Shown: one piece after another, positions 15,801 through 25,996 of the stretch
How positions within the stretch are numbered: position 1 is the first letter of the stretch
How the letters are laid out: each line of letters opens with the position of its first letter
Assembly: GCF_011806455.1 (NCBI RefSeq)
Contig: NZ_JAATOT010000001.1
Location: 434,001 to 498,000, forward strand
Reading direction: 5' to 3'
Length of the DNA stretch: 64,000 nucleotides
From: Celeribacter sp. HF31
Lineage (GTDB): Bacteria > Pseudomonadota > Alphaproteobacteria > Rhodobacterales > Rhodobacteraceae
Translations under genes and position numbers: made by a program
The notes under the pieces: generated by a model
The model's input: the letters and a program-made list of their open reading frames with translations, nothing else
Databases searched by the model: none
What the model was told of the DNA's origin: nothing

Positions 15801-17273
15801 ATGATGAAATCTCTATCGGAGCTGGGATTGACCGCGCAAAGCGGCGGAGAGACCCAAATCACCGGGCTTTCCGTCGACAGCCGTCGGGTTGAACCGGGCC
15901 ACTTGTTTGCGGCACTGCCGGGCGCGCATGCCCATGGCGCCTCTTTCGTGCCGATGGCGCTCACCATGGGTGCGAAAGCCATTCTGACCGACCCCGAGGG
16001 CGCGCGCATGGCCGCCGATGCGATTGCCGAACACCGCCCGTCCGTGGTGGTGGTCGAAGACCCGCGTCAGGCGCTGGCCTATGCCGCCGCGCTGTTTTAT
16101 GGCGCGCAGCCCGATGTCATGGTCGCCGTCACCGGCACCAATGGCAAAACCTCGGTCGCGAGTTTCACGCGCCAGATTTGGCAGCTTCTGGGTGTGCCCG
16201 CGATCAACATCGGCACCACCGGCGTCGAGGGCGATTGGCAGGCGCCAAGCCCGCACACCACGCCGGAGCCGATCACGTTGCACGGCATGTTGTCAGAGGC
16301 TGCGCATGCGGGCGTGTCCCACGGCGCGATGGAAGCCTCTTCGCATGGGCTGGCGCAACGGCGTCTCGACGGGGTCGAACTGACCGCCGCCGCCTTCACC
16401 AATTTCACCCAGGATCATTTGGATTATCACGCCACGTTTGAGGCCTATTTCGCCGCCAAGGCCGGGCTCTTCACCCGCGTGTTGCCCGAGGACGGCGTGG
16501 CCGTCATCAACATCGACGATGCCAAAGGCATGGAACTCGAAGGCCTCTGCGCCGAACGTGGCATCGACGTGATGCGCGTGGGGCGCTCGGATGCGTCCGA
16601 CCTGCGCATTGTCGGCCAACGGTTCGACGCGACGGGTCAGGACCTGCGCATTGATTTCGTGGGCAATATCTACCAGATCCGCCTCGATCTGATCGGCGGG
16701 TTTCAGGCCGAAAATGTCATGGTCGCAGCCGGTCTCGTGATGGCCTCAGGGGCCGATCCCGAAGAGGTGTTTTCCTGCCTGCCGAAACTGACCGGCGTGC
16801 GTGGACGGATGCAACATGCCGCGACGCGTGACAATGGCGCGGCGGTGTTCGTGGACTACGCCCATACCCCCGATGCCGTCGCCACCGCGATCAAGGCGCT
16901 GCGCCCGCATGTCATGGGCCGCATCATCGCCATCGTCGGCGCAGGCGGCGATCGGGATAAAACCAAACGCCCGCTGATGGGCAAGGCTGCGGCGGAAAAC
17001 GCCGATCTGGTGATCGTGACCGACGACAATCCACGCTCGGAAGACCCCGCGTCGATCCGGGCCGAGGTTCTCGCCGGTGCGCCCGACGCCATTGAGGTCG
17101 GAGACCGCGCCGAGGCGATCCTGCGCGGCGTCGATGCGCTGCAACCGGGCGATGCTTTGTTGATCTGCGGCAAGGGGCATGAGAGCGGCCAGGTGATTGG
17201 CGACGACATCTTTCCGTTTGACGATGTGGAACAGGCCTCCATGGCGGTCTCTGCGCTGGATGGAGCGCTGTGA
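15801..17273 (+). CDS. murE: MurE, UDP-MurNAc-tripeptide synthetase (meso-DAP adding)
   Basis: Adds the third stem-peptide residue to UDP-MurNAc-L-Ala-D-Glu, ATP-dependent, cytosol. 490 residues from ATG 15801, chosen because GGAGAG lies nine bases upstream; a TTG start at 15771 overlapping the ftsI stop would add ten residues unlike the family. Three Mur domains: N-terminal (SVDSRRVEPGHLF), central with P-loop TGTNGKT (111-117), and C-terminal with DNPR at 409-412. DNPR is the meso-diaminopimelate signature, in contrast to the lysine enzymes. The stop overlaps murF as TGATG. Confidence 0.96.
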   Translation: MMKSLSELGLTAQSGGETQITGLSVDSRRVEPGHLFAALPGAHAHGASFVPMALTMGAKAILTDPEGARMAADAIAEHRPSVVVVEDPRQALAYAAALFYGAQPDVMVAVTGTNGKTSVASFTRQIWQLLGVPAINIGTTGVEGDWQAPSPHTTPEPITLHGMLSEAAHAGVSHGAMEASSHGLAQRRLDGVELTAAAFTNFTQDHLDYHATFEAYFAAKAGLFTRVLPEDGVAVINIDDAKGMELEGLCAERGIDVMRVGRSDASDLRIVGQRFDATGQDLRIDFVGNIYQIRLDLIGGFQAENVMVAAGLVMASGADPEEVFSCLPKLTGVRGRMQHAATRDNGAAVFVDYAHTPDAVATAIKALRPHVMGRIIAIVGAGGDRDKTKRPLMGKAAAENADLVIVTDDNPRSEDPASIRAEVLAGAPDAIEVGDRAEAILRGVDALQPGDALLICGKGHESGQVIGDDIFPFDDVEQASMAVSALDGAL

Positions 17274-18682
17274 TGAGTTCTGTGAGGCTCTGGACCTCGG
17301 AAGAGGCGGCACATGCGACGGGCGGCCGGGCGACGACATCCTTCGAGATCACCGGCGTTTCCATTGACACGCGCACGATCCAGCCGGGCGATCTGTTCGT
17401 CGCTTTGAAAGACATCCGCGACGGGCACGATTTCGTGGCGCAGGCCTTGGAGAAAGGCGCCGCCGCCGCTTTGGTGTCGCGCATTCCCGAGGGCGTGGCC
17501 GAAGATGCTCCGCTGTTGATCGTGGACGATGTGCTGCCCGCTTTGGAGCGCCTTGGTGCAGCCGCGCGCACCCGCGTCGAGGGCAAAGTCATCGGCGTCA
17601 CCGGCTCGGTGGGCAAGACCTCAACCAAGGAAATGCTGCGCGCGATCCTCTCTGAGCAGGGCAAGACCCATGCCGCAGAGGCCAGCTACAACAACCATTG
17701 GGGCGTGCCCTTGACGCTCGCCCGCATGCCGAAAGACACGGACTTCGCCGTCATCGAGATCGGCATGAACCACCCCGGCGAGATCGCGCCTTTGGCCCAA
17801 CTCGCGCGTCCTGACGTGGCGATGATCACGACGGTCGCGCCCGCGCACATGGCCGCTTTTGAAAGCTTAGAGGGCATCGCGCGCGAAAAAGCCGATATTT
17901 TCAAAGGGCTTGTGCCGGGCGGTGTGGCAGTCTTCAACGGTGATCTCGATGTGAATGACATTCTGGCGAGCGCCTGGGATGGCAACACCATCCGCTTTGG
18001 CGAAGACGAAACCTGCGCCGCACGGCTCATGTCTGTGGAATTGGACGACGGGTCGACGCGGGGCGTGGCTGTGATCGACACGGATCACGTCGATTTCACG
18101 CTCTCAACCGCCGGACGCCATTTTGCCGCCAATGCGGTGGGCTGTCTGGCCGTCGCCTATGCTTTGGGGGCGGATGTGGGAAAAGCCGCGCAGGACCTCA
18201 CGCTTTGGGCGCCGCCCGAGGGGCGTGGTGCGCGCGAAACCATCACTTTGCCTGTCGGCGCGCCGGTCGAGCTGATCGACGATGCCTTCAACGCCAACCC
18301 GACGTCCATGGCCGCCGCTCTTGAGGTGCTGGCCAAGGCCCAGCCGCATGACACAGGCCGCCGGATCGCCATTCTGGGCGATATGTTGGAGCTGGGCGAA
18401 AAGGAAAACGCGATCCATGAGGGGCTCGCGGCCCTGCCGTGGTTTGCCACCGTCGATGCGGTGCATTGTGTCGGACCTTTGATGCGCGCGCTCTACGATG
18501 TCTTGCCCGAGGGGCGGCGCGGCGAATGGTTCGAGACGGCGAAAGAGGCGATTCCGGCGCTGTCGGCGCTGATCGGGCCGGGCGATGTGGTGCTTGTGAA
18601 AGGCTCCAAAGGATCGAAAGTCAGCCTTCTGGTTGACGCGCTGCGGGAATTGGGACAAGAGCCGCAGCACTCTAACGCATAA
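17273..18682 (+). CDS. murF: MurF, UDP-MurNAc-tripeptide D-Ala-D-Ala ligase
   Basis: Adds D-Ala-D-Ala to complete the UDP-MurNAc-pentapeptide. 469 residues from the ATG at 17273, which overlaps the murE stop; a GTG one codon earlier is possible. N-terminal ITGVSIDTRTIQPGDLF, P-loop TGSVGKTSTKEM (110-121), HWGVPLTLARMP and, in the C-terminal domain, DDAFNANPTSM and ILGDMLELG, all typical of MurF. A 24-base tandem repeat straddles its stop codon. Confidence 0.96.
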   Translation: MSSVRLWTSEEAAHATGGRATTSFEITGVSIDTRTIQPGDLFVALKDIRDGHDFVAQALEKGAAAALVSRIPEGVAEDAPLLIVDDVLPALERLGAAARTRVEGKVIGVTGSVGKTSTKEMLRAILSEQGKTHAAEASYNNHWGVPLTLARMPKDTDFAVIEIGMNHPGEIAPLAQLARPDVAMITTVAPAHMAAFESLEGIAREKADIFKGLVPGGVAVFNGDLDVNDILASAWDGNTIRFGEDETCAARLMSVELDDGSTRGVAVIDTDHVDFTLSTAGRHFAANAVGCLAVAYALGADVGKAAQDLTLWAPPEGRGARETITLPVGAPVELIDDAFNANPTSMAAALEVLAKAQPHDTGRRIAILGDMLELGEKENAIHEGLAALPWFATVDAVHCVGPLMRALYDVLPEGRRGEWFETAKEAIPALSALIGPGDVVLVKGSKGSKVSLLVDALRELGQEPQHSNA

Positions 18683-18708
18683 GTGCCGCAGCACGCTGGC
18701 GCATAAGT
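18661..18708 (+). repeat. Two tandem 24-bp units across the murF stop codon
   Basis: Units 18661-18684 and 18685-18708 match at 21 of 24 positions (GCCGCAGCAC-NCTNNC-GCATAAGT). The first contains the murF TAA, so the duplication adds only noncoding sequence. A third partial copy (GCGGCGG) follows. Confidence 0.75.
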
Positions 18709-18778
18709 GCGGCGGTACAGGAAAAAATGCGTGCTATCGCACAGGATGAAGCACGGTGACGAAAGGTAAGTTGAGCGC

Positions 18779-19861
18779 ATGTTGTATTGGATTTCGGGCC
18801 TCTCCGATGGCGGGGATTTTTTCAACCTGTTTCGCTACATCACCATGCGCTCGGGCGGAGCGTTTTTCACCGCGCTGATCTTCGCGATGATCTTTGGCCG
18901 TCCGCTGATCGACATGTTGCGTCGTCGTCAGGGCAAGGGACAGCCGATCCGCGATGACGGCCCCGAAACCCATTTCGCCAAGGCCGGCACACCTACGATG
19001 GGGGGGTTGCTGATCCTGACGGCTTTGTTGGTCTCGACGCTGCTCTGGGCGCGGCTCGACAATCCTTACGTCTGGATCGTGATGTTCGTGACCTTTGGCT
19101 ACGGGTTGATCGGCTTTGCCGACGACTACGCCAAAGTGTCGAAATCCAACACCAAGGGCGTGTCGAGCAAGGTGCGGCTTTTGCTGGGCTTCGTGATTGC
19201 GCTGATCGCCTCTGTCTGGTCCTCCATGGTGCACCCGGAGGAGTTGCAATTCCAGCTGGCGCTGCCGGTGTTTAAGGATTTGCTCATCAATCTGTGGTGG
19301 TTTTTCATTCCCTTCGCGATGATTGTCATCGTGGGCGCCGCCAATGCGGTGAACCTCACCGATGGTCTCGATGGTCTGGCGATCATGCCGGTGATGATCG
19401 CCGCCGGAACGCTGGGCGCCATCGCCTATGTCGTGGGCCGTGTCGACTTTACCGACTATCTCGGCCTGCATTACGTGCCTGGCACCGGCGAAATCCTTGT
19501 CTTCACCGCCGCTTTGATCGGTGGTGGCCTGGGCTTTCTGTGGTTCAACGCGCCGCCTGCCGCCGTGTTCATGGGCGACACCGGGTCTTTGGCCTTGGGC
19601 GGCTCTTTGGGGGCGATTGCAGTGGCCACCAAACACGAGATCGTTCTGGCTATTGTCGGCGGTTTGTTCGTGGTCGAGGCCCTGTCCGTGATCATCCAGG
19701 TGCTCTATTTCAAACGCACCGGCAAACGCGTCTTCCTGATGGCGCCGATCCATCACCATTACGAGAAAAAAGGCTGGTCCGAGCCGACCATCGTGATCCG
19801 GTTCTGGATCATCTCTCTGGTGCTTGCGCTCATCGGTCTGGCGACGCTGAAACTGCGGTGA
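18779..19861 (+). CDS. mraY: MraY, phospho-MurNAc-pentapeptide translocase
   Basis: Integral membrane enzyme transferring phospho-MurNAc-pentapeptide to undecaprenyl phosphate, forming lipid I. 360 residues, ten membrane spans. Catalytic and conserved loops visible: [33 protein letters not shown] (DD pair), [24 protein letters not shown] and [13 protein letters not shown], matching the family order. A 96 bp gap separates it from murF, so it may have extra promoter input. An intrinsic terminator follows immediately. Confidence 0.97.
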   Translation: MLYWISGLSDGGDFFNLFRYITMRSGGAFFTALIFAMIFGRPLIDMLRRRQGKGQPIRDDGPETHFAKAGTPTMGGLLILTALLVSTLLWARLDNPYVWIVMFVTFGYGLIGFADDYAKVSKSNTKGVSSKVRLLLGFVIALIASVWSSMVHPEELQFQLALPVFKDLLINLWWFFIPFAMIVIVGAANAVNLTDGLDGLAIMPVMIAAGTLGAIAYVVGRVDFTDYLGLHYVPGTGEILVFTAALIGGGLGFLWFNAPPAAVFMGDTGSLALGGSLGAIAVATKHEIVLAIVGGLFVVEALSVIIQVLYFKRTGKRVFLMAPIHHHYEKKGWSEPTIVIRFWIISLVLALIGLATLKLR

Positions 19862-19868
19862 ATTGAGA

Positions 19869-19891
19869 GGGGGCCAAGGCCCCCTTTTTTT
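19869..19891 (+). terminator. Intrinsic terminator between mraY and murD
   Basis: GGGGGC / GCCCCC stem (19869-19874 with 19879-19884), four-base loop CAAG, then seven T residues. It lies eight bases past the mraY stop and 31 bp ahead of murD, inside the dcw cluster. Confidence 0.85.
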
Positions 19892-19921
19892 GAGTATTTG
19901 GACAGCAAAGGAGCGAGCGTG

Positions 19922-21319
19922 ATGATCCCTGTGCTTGGATACGTTGGTCAAAAAGTGGCTGTGTTGGGTCTTGGGCGGTCCGGTCTTGCGACCGCGCGCG
20001 CGTTGGAAGCCGGGGGCGCAGAAGCGCTGTGTTGGGACGATTCCGTCGAGGCGCGGGAGCGGGCGGAAGCCGAGGGGTTTACCATTCACGATCTGCACAA
20101 AGCGGGCGCTTTCGACGGCGTGGCCTGTCTCGTCGTCTCGCCCGGCATTCCGCATCTCTACCCGGAGCCGAACAAGGTGATCGCGCTGGCCTGGGACGCA
20201 GGCGTGCCGGTCGACAACGATATCGGGCTATTCTTTCGCTCGCTGGGGCAGGGCGATTGGATGGAGCATGACACGCCGCCGCGGGTCATTGCGGTGACCG
20301 GGTCGAACGGCAAATCGACCACCTCCGCGCTGATCCATCATATTTTCGAGGAAAACAGCACGCCGTGCCAGTTGGCGGGCAACATCGGGCGCGGGGTGCT
20401 GGACATTGAGCCGCCCGAGGAGGGCGAGGTGATCGTGCTGGAATTGTCCTCCTATCAGACCGATCTGGCCCGCGCTTTGACGCCCGATGTGGCGGTGTTT
20501 ACCAATCTCTCGCCGGATCATCTCGACCGTCACGGCGGCATGGGCGGCTATTTCGCGGCCAAGCGGCGGCTGTTTGCCGAGGGAGGGCCGGATCGCGCCG
20601 TGATCGGTGTGGACGAAAAAGAAGGCCGCTATCTGGCGAACCAATTGGTGGAAAGCCCGGACGATTTGCGGCTCATCCGCGTGTCGTCGGGGCAAAAACT
20701 CGGCGGTCCCGGGTGGAACGTCTTTGCCCGCAAAGGCTTCCTGTCCGAGTACCGTAAGGGCAAGCAAACCGCCTCGATCGATCTGCGCGATATGGACGGG
20801 TTGCCCGGCGCGCACAACCATCAGAACGCCTGCGCTGCCTATGCCGCCGCTCGCGCGTTGAACCTGTCACCGAAAAGCATCGAAGCCGCTTTGCGCAGCT
20901 TCAAAGGCCTGCCGCATCGCTCGCAACTTGTGCGTGAGCTGAACGGCGTGCGCTATGTGAACGACAGCAAGGCGACCAATGTCGACGCTGCCGCCAAGGC
21001 GCTTCAGGCCTTTCCCCGCATTCGCTGGATCGCGGGCGGGCTGGGCAAGGATGGCGGGGTCGAGGATTTGAAACCCTTCCTCGGTTCGGTGTCGAAAGCC
21101 TATCTCATCGGCTTTTCCGCCCGCGATTTCGCGTTGCAGATCGGCGATACGCCTTACGAGATTTGCGAGACGATGGATGTTGCCGTCGCCAAAGCCGCAC
21201 ATGAGGCGGAGGAGGGCGAGACCGTGCTTTTGGCGCCTGCCGCCGCGTCCTTTGACCAGTTCCCGAATTTCGAGAAACGTGGCGAGGCCTTCGCAGCAGA
21301 GGTCGAAAAGCTGAGTTAA
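19922..21319 (+). CDS. murD: MurD, UDP-MurNAc-L-alanine:D-glutamate ligase
   Basis: Adds D-glutamate to UDP-MurNAc-L-Ala. 465 residues from the ATG at 19922, eight bases after AAAGGAG; in-frame TTG and GTG codons upstream are less likely. N-terminal Rossmann-like domain ([17 protein letters not shown]), P-loop TGSNGKST (about 125-132), LELSSYQTD and [12 protein letters not shown]-type [14 protein letters not shown] in the central domain, and [12 protein letters not shown] plus [11 protein letters not shown] in the C-terminal domain. Its TAA shares the palindrome TTAA with the stop of the convergent topoisomerase gene. Confidence 0.96.
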   Translation: MIPVLGYVGQKVAVLGLGRSGLATARALEAGGAEALCWDDSVEARERAEAEGFTIHDLHKAGAFDGVACLVVSPGIPHLYPEPNKVIALAWDAGVPVDNDIGLFFRSLGQGDWMEHDTPPRVIAVTGSNGKSTTSALIHHIFEENSTPCQLAGNIGRGVLDIEPPEEGEVIVLELSSYQTDLARALTPDVAVFTNLSPDHLDRHGGMGGYFAAKRRLFAEGGPDRAVIGVDEKEGRYLANQLVESPDDLRLIRVSSGQKLGGPGWNVFARKGFLSEYRKGKQTASIDLRDMDGLPGAHNHQNACAAYAAARALNLSPKSIEAALRSFKGLPHRSQLVRELNGVRYVNDSKATNVDAAAKALQAFPRIRWIAGGLGKDGGVEDLKPFLGSVSKAYLIGFSARDFALQIGDTPYEICETMDVAVAKAAHEAEEGETVLLAPAAASFDQFPNFEKRGEAFAAEVEKLS

Positions 21320-22314
21320 CGTCCGAGAAACGCCAGCAATCGGGTCTCTGCGGCCGACAGTCCGCGCACCGCTTTGACGCTCACGTCCGGCAGGTCGTCC
21401 ACCTCGGTCAGTGCGATGACATCGGGGTGGATGTAGCTGTTGCGCGCCACGGTCGGGGTGTTTTTCAACCGCTGGGCGGCGGCCTCGGACAGGCCTTTGA
21501 TCGTCGTGACGCCGGCCTCGCGCGCCTCGAACGCCGCCAGCGTTCCGGCCCAGGTGCGAAAGGTTTTCGCGCTGAACCCCGCCTCCGTGTGATCGGCGAT
21601 ATAGCTGTTGAGCTGATCCGATCCGACATGATGCACCGTGCCCGCGTCATCGAGCCAGGTGATCAGCTCTGCGCCGGGCAGATCGCGCGCGGCGTCCAAA
21701 GTCTTGAGCAGCTTGCGATCCGTGATCCGCCGCCGCACCTTTTGACCGCCCTTGGCCACATAGGACAGTTGCAGGCCCGACGCCGTGAGTTTGAGATGTT
21801 TGCGCCGCAAAGTGAGCGCGCCGTAAGAGCCATTCTCGGCGGCATATTCGGCATTGCCGATCCTGAGTCCGAGTTTGTCGATCAACAACACGGCGGCGGC
21901 AAGCGCAAAGGCGCGGTCGCCGGGGTCTTCGGCCAGATCGCGGGTCACGCGACGGCGCAGTCGGGGCAGGGCTTTGCCAAAATCGGCCAACCCATCGAAT
22001 TTGATCTGCGCGCGCGCCGCAGACCAGTCGGGGTGATAGCGATATTGCTTGCGGGCGCGGGCGTCAAAGCCGGTGGCCTGCAAATGGCCGTTGTCTTTCG
22101 GGCTGATCCAGACGTCGGTGTAGGCGGGCGGCACGGCCAAGGCCTCGCAACGGGCACGCAGCGGTCCATGCGCCAAAGTGGTGCCGTCCGGTCCGCGATA
22201 GGTAAAGCCCCGCCCGCAGCGCAGACGGGCAATGCCAGGCGCGCTGTCGGGGTAGAACACCAGACCTTGCGGGATCTCTGCACCGAGGCTTTCTTTTTCC
22301 AGATCGCGCGGCAT
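21316..22314 (-). CDS. DNA topoisomerase IB (poxvirus/eukaryote-like)
   Basis: Relaxes supercoils through a 3'-phosphotyrosyl intermediate. 332 residues from the ATG at 22314 with GGAG eight bases ahead; a TTG at 22350 would extend it by twelve residues. Visible family features: [31 protein letters not shown], the start of the N-terminal domain (in pieces), [19 protein letters not shown] with the first catalytic Arg, an [12 protein letters not shown] loop with a basic residue, and the catalytic Tyr294 in ARNSYIHP. Bacterial IB enzymes are accessory and patchily distributed. It is the first of six genes that break the murD-ftsW order. Confidence 0.92.
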   Translation of the reverse strand: MPRDLEKESLGAEIPQGLVFYPDSAPGIARLRCGRGFTYRGPDGTTLAHGPLRARCEALAVPPAYTDVWISPKDNGHLQATGFDARARKQYRYHPDWSAARAQIKFDGLADFGKALPRLRRRVTRDLAEDPGDRAFALAAAVLLIDKLGLRIGNAEYAAENGSYGALTLRRKHLKLTASGLQLSYVAKGGQKVRRRITDRKLLKTLDAARDLPGAELITWLDDAGTVHHVGSDQLNSYIADHTEAGFSAKTFRTWAGTLAAFEAREAGVTTIKGLSEAAAQRLKNTPTVARNSYIHPDVIALTEVDDLPDVSVKAVRGLSAAETRLLAFLGR

Positions 22315-22374
22315 CCCCTGTGCTCCCAGATGTTGACGATGTGAAGCCAACGCGGGACGGGCCGCCGGGGTTCC

Positions 22375-23751
22375 TCAGATCCAGCCCAGAAGCACCCACC
22401 AGAGGTAATCGAGCGGGATGAAGACCAGGAACGTCAGCGCCGACATCGAGAGCGTCATCTTCATCAGGTGGCGCGTGCTCTCGCCCGCAAGCCCCATGGC
22501 GACGATGAGCGGCCCGACCTGGTAGGGGAAGATCACGGTGGAAAACCCGATGACCTGGGTCATCAACACGGCTTCGAGTGAGAACCCTGTGGCCTGCGAC
22601 AATTCTTCTGCCAGCGGCGTCAACACGGCGGGAACGCCCGGCATGGTGGTGAACACAGACGTCAGCGCGCCCAGTGTCGACAGAGAGAAGAAGTTGAGGA
22701 AATCGTGGCCCTGCGCGAGCGGCAGGACGCCGACCACTTGATGCGCAATGATCGTCCCGAGGCCCGAACTGTTGACCACCGCGCCCAGAGCCAGAGCGCC
22801 GGAGACAAAGAGCAACATGCCGAAATCGACCGCGCCTTTGAACACCGGCGGCGGCACAAGACCCAGACGCGGCACCAGCAAGACGAGCGTGGTCGCAAGG
22901 CCGACCCAGGCGGCGTTGATATGGTGCAGCTGATCGGTGGCCCAGAACCCGATGGTGACCAGAAGGATCGCCATCAGGATCATCTGTTTGCGCGAGGACG
23001 CGGGGGTGTCTTGGCTCACCTCGACCTGGACCGGCGCGACTTTGGCCGGGAAGAAATACAGCGTCAACAGCACCAGCGCGATGGATTTGACCACGCCCAG
23101 CACCGGGTAATGCAGCAAGAGGTAGTCGGCGTAGGAAAACTCCATGCCAAAGACCTTGTCGGCCATGCCCGAGAGAATGATGTTTGGAATATTCGACGGC
23201 AGGATCGCAAAGCTGGGCATATTGGTGCCGAAGGCGATGATCACGGCGACGCCGATCCGACCTTTCGAGCCCTTCTCAAGCCCCAGCATATCGGAGAGCG
23301 CCATGCCCACCGGCACCAAAACGGCGGAGCGACCCAAGGACGAAGGCATGACAAAGCCCAAAGCCATGCCGATCACCATGAGGCCCCCGATCAGCATCGG
23401 ATAGCTTTTCGACAGATGCGGGCGGGCGACTTCGCCGATCTTGGCGCCAAGCCCGGAATGCGTGATCGCAGCCCCGATGACAAAGCCCGCGATGATCAGC
23501 CACATCGCGGTGGAGGTGAAGCCGGAGAACACCACATCGGGCGCGGCCAGACCGGGCAAGAGAAGCGCGGTGAAAAAGAACAGGGACGCCAGATAGCCGG
23601 GCACGAGGCCCGTCGCCCAAAGCCCTAAAGTGACCAGCACGATGCCAAAGATCAGCGCCTGGTTGGCGGCGAAAATGCCGGGAACGGTGAGGGCGATCAC
23701 GAGGGCGATCAGGGTGATGACCGCAAGGACGGCTTCTCTGAAATAAGTCAT
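22375..23751 (-). CDS. SLC13/DASS-type carboxylate permease
   Basis: Predicted inner-membrane transporter of dicarboxylates or related anions, 458 residues from ATG 23751 (GGAG ahead); the frame opens further upstream but that part is low-complexity Pro/Ser. Around eleven to twelve hydrophobic segments. Two repeat-like halves with short signatures: a GFVMPSSLGRSAVLVPVG segment and the SN/ILPSNIPN motif in the first half, and TMPGVPAVLTPLAEEL near a second re-entrant loop. SNIPN and TMPG correspond to the substrate/sodium-binding SNT-type loops, though the exact SNT is replaced. Divergent from an AraC regulator, its likely controller. Substrate unknown. Confidence 0.85.
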   Translation of the reverse strand: MTYFREAVLAVITLIALVIALTVPGIFAANQALIFGIVLVTLGLWATGLVPGYLASLFFFTALLLPGLAAPDVVFSGFTSTAMWLIIAGFVIGAAITHSGLGAKIGEVARPHLSKSYPMLIGGLMVIGMALGFVMPSSLGRSAVLVPVGMALSDMLGLEKGSKGRIGVAVIIAFGTNMPSFAILPSNIPNIILSGMADKVFGMEFSYADYLLLHYPVLGVVKSIALVLLTLYFFPAKVAPVQVEVSQDTPASSRKQMILMAILLVTIGFWATDQLHHINAAWVGLATTLVLLVPRLGLVPPPVFKGAVDFGMLLFVSGALALGAVVNSSGLGTIIAHQVVGVLPLAQGHDFLNFFSLSTLGALTSVFTTMPGVPAVLTPLAEELSQATGFSLEAVLMTQVIGFSTVIFPYQVGPLIVAMGLAGESTRHLMKMTLSMSALTFLVFIPLDYLWWVLLGWI

Positions 23752-23827
23752 GTATACTCCTGCGCTTGGGGAGGGGGAGTGGGCGCTGGCGGGTGGCGGG
23801 CGCGTGTTGCGAAAAGATGTAGAAAAA

Positions 23828-23853
23828 ATGTCGGAAATGCGGTAGAGCGACAT
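23828..23853. promoter_or_regulatory. Inverted repeat between the permease and araC-type gene
   Basis: ATGTCG (23828-23833) and CGACAT (23848-23853) with a 14-base spacer, ending two bases before the regulator start codon. Placement would allow autoregulation. Inference from symmetry only. Confidence 0.3.
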
Positions 23854-23854
23854 T

Positions 23855-24652
23855 ATGCCAAATCATGTCGAATACCTGCCAAACCCGGACGCGCCGCCCA
23901 CGGGCATCGGGTTTGACCTCACGCCCGGTCGTCCCGTCATCGCCCGGCGAGAAGAGTTTCGCGGGGGCTATGCGGTGGAGCCGCACAGCCATCCGCGCGC
24001 GCAATTGGCTATGTGTTACAACGGGGTGATGCGCCTTCAGGCCGGCGAAGATGTCTGGATCATCCCGCACAAACACGCGATCTGGATTCCGCCTGATGTC
24101 GAACATCAGCTCAGCACACAGGGCCCGGTTCTGACCCATCACCTTTATGTCGCGCCACTTTACGTGTCCCGCGCGAGCCTGCCGCAGAAGATGACGGTGC
24201 TGCGCACCTCGCCTCTGTTGCGCGGGGTCGTGGAGCGCATGGTCGAGGGCGGATTGGCAAAGCCCGAGGTGCGGCGGCTGGCCTGGGTGGCCTTAGACGA
24301 GATCGGACGGCTGAGACCCGCTGCGATGCATTTGCCCGGTGGGCGCGATCCGCGTCTTGTCGCGGCGATGGGGATATTTTTACGTCACCCGGAAGAGCGG
24401 CGGGGCTTGGCGGAGATCGCCCATGAGGTTGGGACCTCGGAGCGCACCTTGGCGCGGCTGTTCGTGACGGAAACCGGTAAGAGTTTTCGCGACTGGCGTG
24501 CGCGGCGGCGGATTTTATTCGCGCTCGAACGGCTGGAGCAGGGCGAAAGCAGCACCGATCTGGCGGCACATCTGGGCTATTCCAGCCCTTCGGCCTTCAT
24601 CGCCGCCTTCAAACGCGATCTGGGCGCGCCACCCTCGGCGTTTCGGGGATAG
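23855..24652 (+). CDS. AraC-family regulator with cupin sensor domain
   Basis: 265 residues. An N-terminal AraC-type cupin (about 25-110: EPHSHPRAQLAM and WIIPHKHAIWIPPDVEHQL, with the His pattern of the fold) is followed by a C-terminal double helix-turn-helix (170-265) containing LAEIAHEVGTSERTLARLF and the second-helix stretch AAHLGYSSPSAFIAAFKRDLG. This is the AraC/XylS signature. Divergent from the SLC13 permease with a 103 bp gap, so control of that transporter is the most economical guess. No ribosome site is obvious; the start follows the cupin boundary. Confidence 0.9.
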   Translation: MPNHVEYLPNPDAPPTGIGFDLTPGRPVIARREEFRGGYAVEPHSHPRAQLAMCYNGVMRLQAGEDVWIIPHKHAIWIPPDVEHQLSTQGPVLTHHLYVAPLYVSRASLPQKMTVLRTSPLLRGVVERMVEGGLAKPEVRRLAWVALDEIGRLRPAAMHLPGGRDPRLVAAMGIFLRHPEERRGLAEIAHEVGTSERTLARLFVTETGKSFRDWRARRRILFALERLEQGESSTDLAAHLGYSSPSAFIAAFKRDLGAPPSAFRG

Positions 24653-24654
24653 CC

Positions 24655-25848
24655 TTACGCGGCGGGGCTCAGCGCTGGTTCGGGCAGCCGCACGATCCGG
24701 CGCACGGGCTCCTGCGACAGATGGCGCAGGGCGGGCGGCAGGGGCGAGAGGCTTTGGCTATGGGCGGTGATCAAAAGGCTCTCCGCCCAGGCACCATTTG
24801 CCAGTACCAGTTCATGCCGGTCGAAGACCAGATGACAATACTGCGCGAGACGACAGGATGGGCGCGCGCTCACCCCCGGCCAGGACAAAAGCTTGCGTGC
24901 GGCAATAATATGGTCGGGCGCCTGCTGCGGCAGCGCAATGCGATGTTGCGGCGAGACGATCAACTCGCGCACGGGCACGCCGGGGCCAAGAGCGCCGGGG
25001 CGAATGCGGATCGGCTGCATCTTATGCGGGCCTGTGCCAAAGCGATACGTGCGCGTGCGCATCAGACGCAGCGATTGCAAACCATGATCATAGGTCCGCA
25101 CAAGATCGCCGGGGCGCAGGGCCTCGACCGGGCGGGGGCCATGCTCGGTGTCGATCATGGTGCCCTTGAGAAAACAGATCGTGCCGGATTGAAAGGAAAA
25201 GTCGGAGGCGGATTGGCTGTTGTAATTCAACCACTTGACTTGCGTGACCGAGCCATCCGGGAAAGAAATCAGCGTGCCATAATTGCCATCGTCGCTCAGG
25301 TAAGGTTGAAGGTCGGCATAGGAATTGATGCCCGGGTAGTCGATCAAAAGGATGTCGCCATCGGCGGCGGAGTAATCCTCGATCGTGTCGAAGCCGCTGC
25401 CATCGGCGATGATAAAGGTGTCGGCGCCCTCGTGCCCGTAGAGCGTGTCATTGCCCGCGCCACCCCGAAGCGTGTCGCCGCCAGTCCCGCCGTAGAGGAG
25501 GTCATCGCCATCGCCCCCCAGGAGCGTGTCATTGCCGTCGTCGCCATAGAGCGTGTCGTTGTCAGCGCCACCATCGATATAATCGTTGCCATCATTGCCA
25601 AAGAGCGTGTCCTGACCGGCCTCGCCATAGATTCTATCGTCTCCACCATCGCCCTGAACCGTGTCTGCCCCGTCTCCGGCATAGATCGTATCGCCGCCGT
25701 CGGCAGAGTTCAGGCCATCGTTGCCGAGAATCTGATCGTCGCCCGCGCCACCATAGATGGTATCCGAGCCTTCGCCGCCTTTAATGGCGTCGTTCTCGGT
25801 GGTGCCTTCTATGGTGTCGTCGCCACTGGTGCCGTCGATCTGTGCCAT
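24655..25848 (-). CDS. RTX calcium-binding repeat protein with C-terminal Hint domain
   Basis: 397 residues from ATG 25848; a TTG at 25884 preceded by GGGAAAGG would add twelve residues and may be the real start. Residues 5-160 are RTX nonapeptides (GGxGxDxUx: [30 protein letters not shown], and many more), which fold into a calcium-filled beta-roll. A short spacer follows, then a Hint_2 domain led by Cys225 in [12 protein letters not shown], with [17 protein letters not shown] and [10 protein letters not shown]. The protein ends in a proline/serine-rich tail. RTX proteins are usually exported by type I systems; no transporter gene lies nearby. Whether the Hint domain cleaves is untested. Confidence 0.87.
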   Translation of the reverse strand: MAQIDGTSGDDTIEGTTENDAIKGGEGSDTIYGGAGDDQILGNDGLNSADGGDTIYAGDGADTVQGDGGDDRIYGEAGQDTLFGNDGNDYIDGGADNDTLYGDDGNDTLLGGDGDDLLYGGTGGDTLRGGAGNDTLYGHEGADTFIIADGSGFDTIEDYSAADGDILLIDYPGINSYADLQPYLSDDGNYGTLISFPDGSVTQVKWLNYNSQSASDFSFQSGTICFLKGTMIDTEHGPRPVEALRPGDLVRTYDHGLQSLRLMRTRTYRFGTGPHKMQPIRIRPGALGPGVPVRELIVSPQHRIALPQQAPDHIIAARKLLSWPGVSARPSCRLAQYCHLVFDRHELVLANGAWAESLLITAHSQSLSPLPPALRHLSQEPVRRIVRLPEPALSPAA

Positions 25849-25996
25849 GGTTTTGAGCCGTTGTTTTGCCGTCAGGGTAAACAACTTGCCTTTCCCAATG
25901 GTGAATTGGCGAGATGTGTTTGTCGAAAGACTGTCTCTTAGGTGCTTGACCGAACGGCAAATTCACGCCTCACTTCGAAAGAAACAGAGAGCGGGG

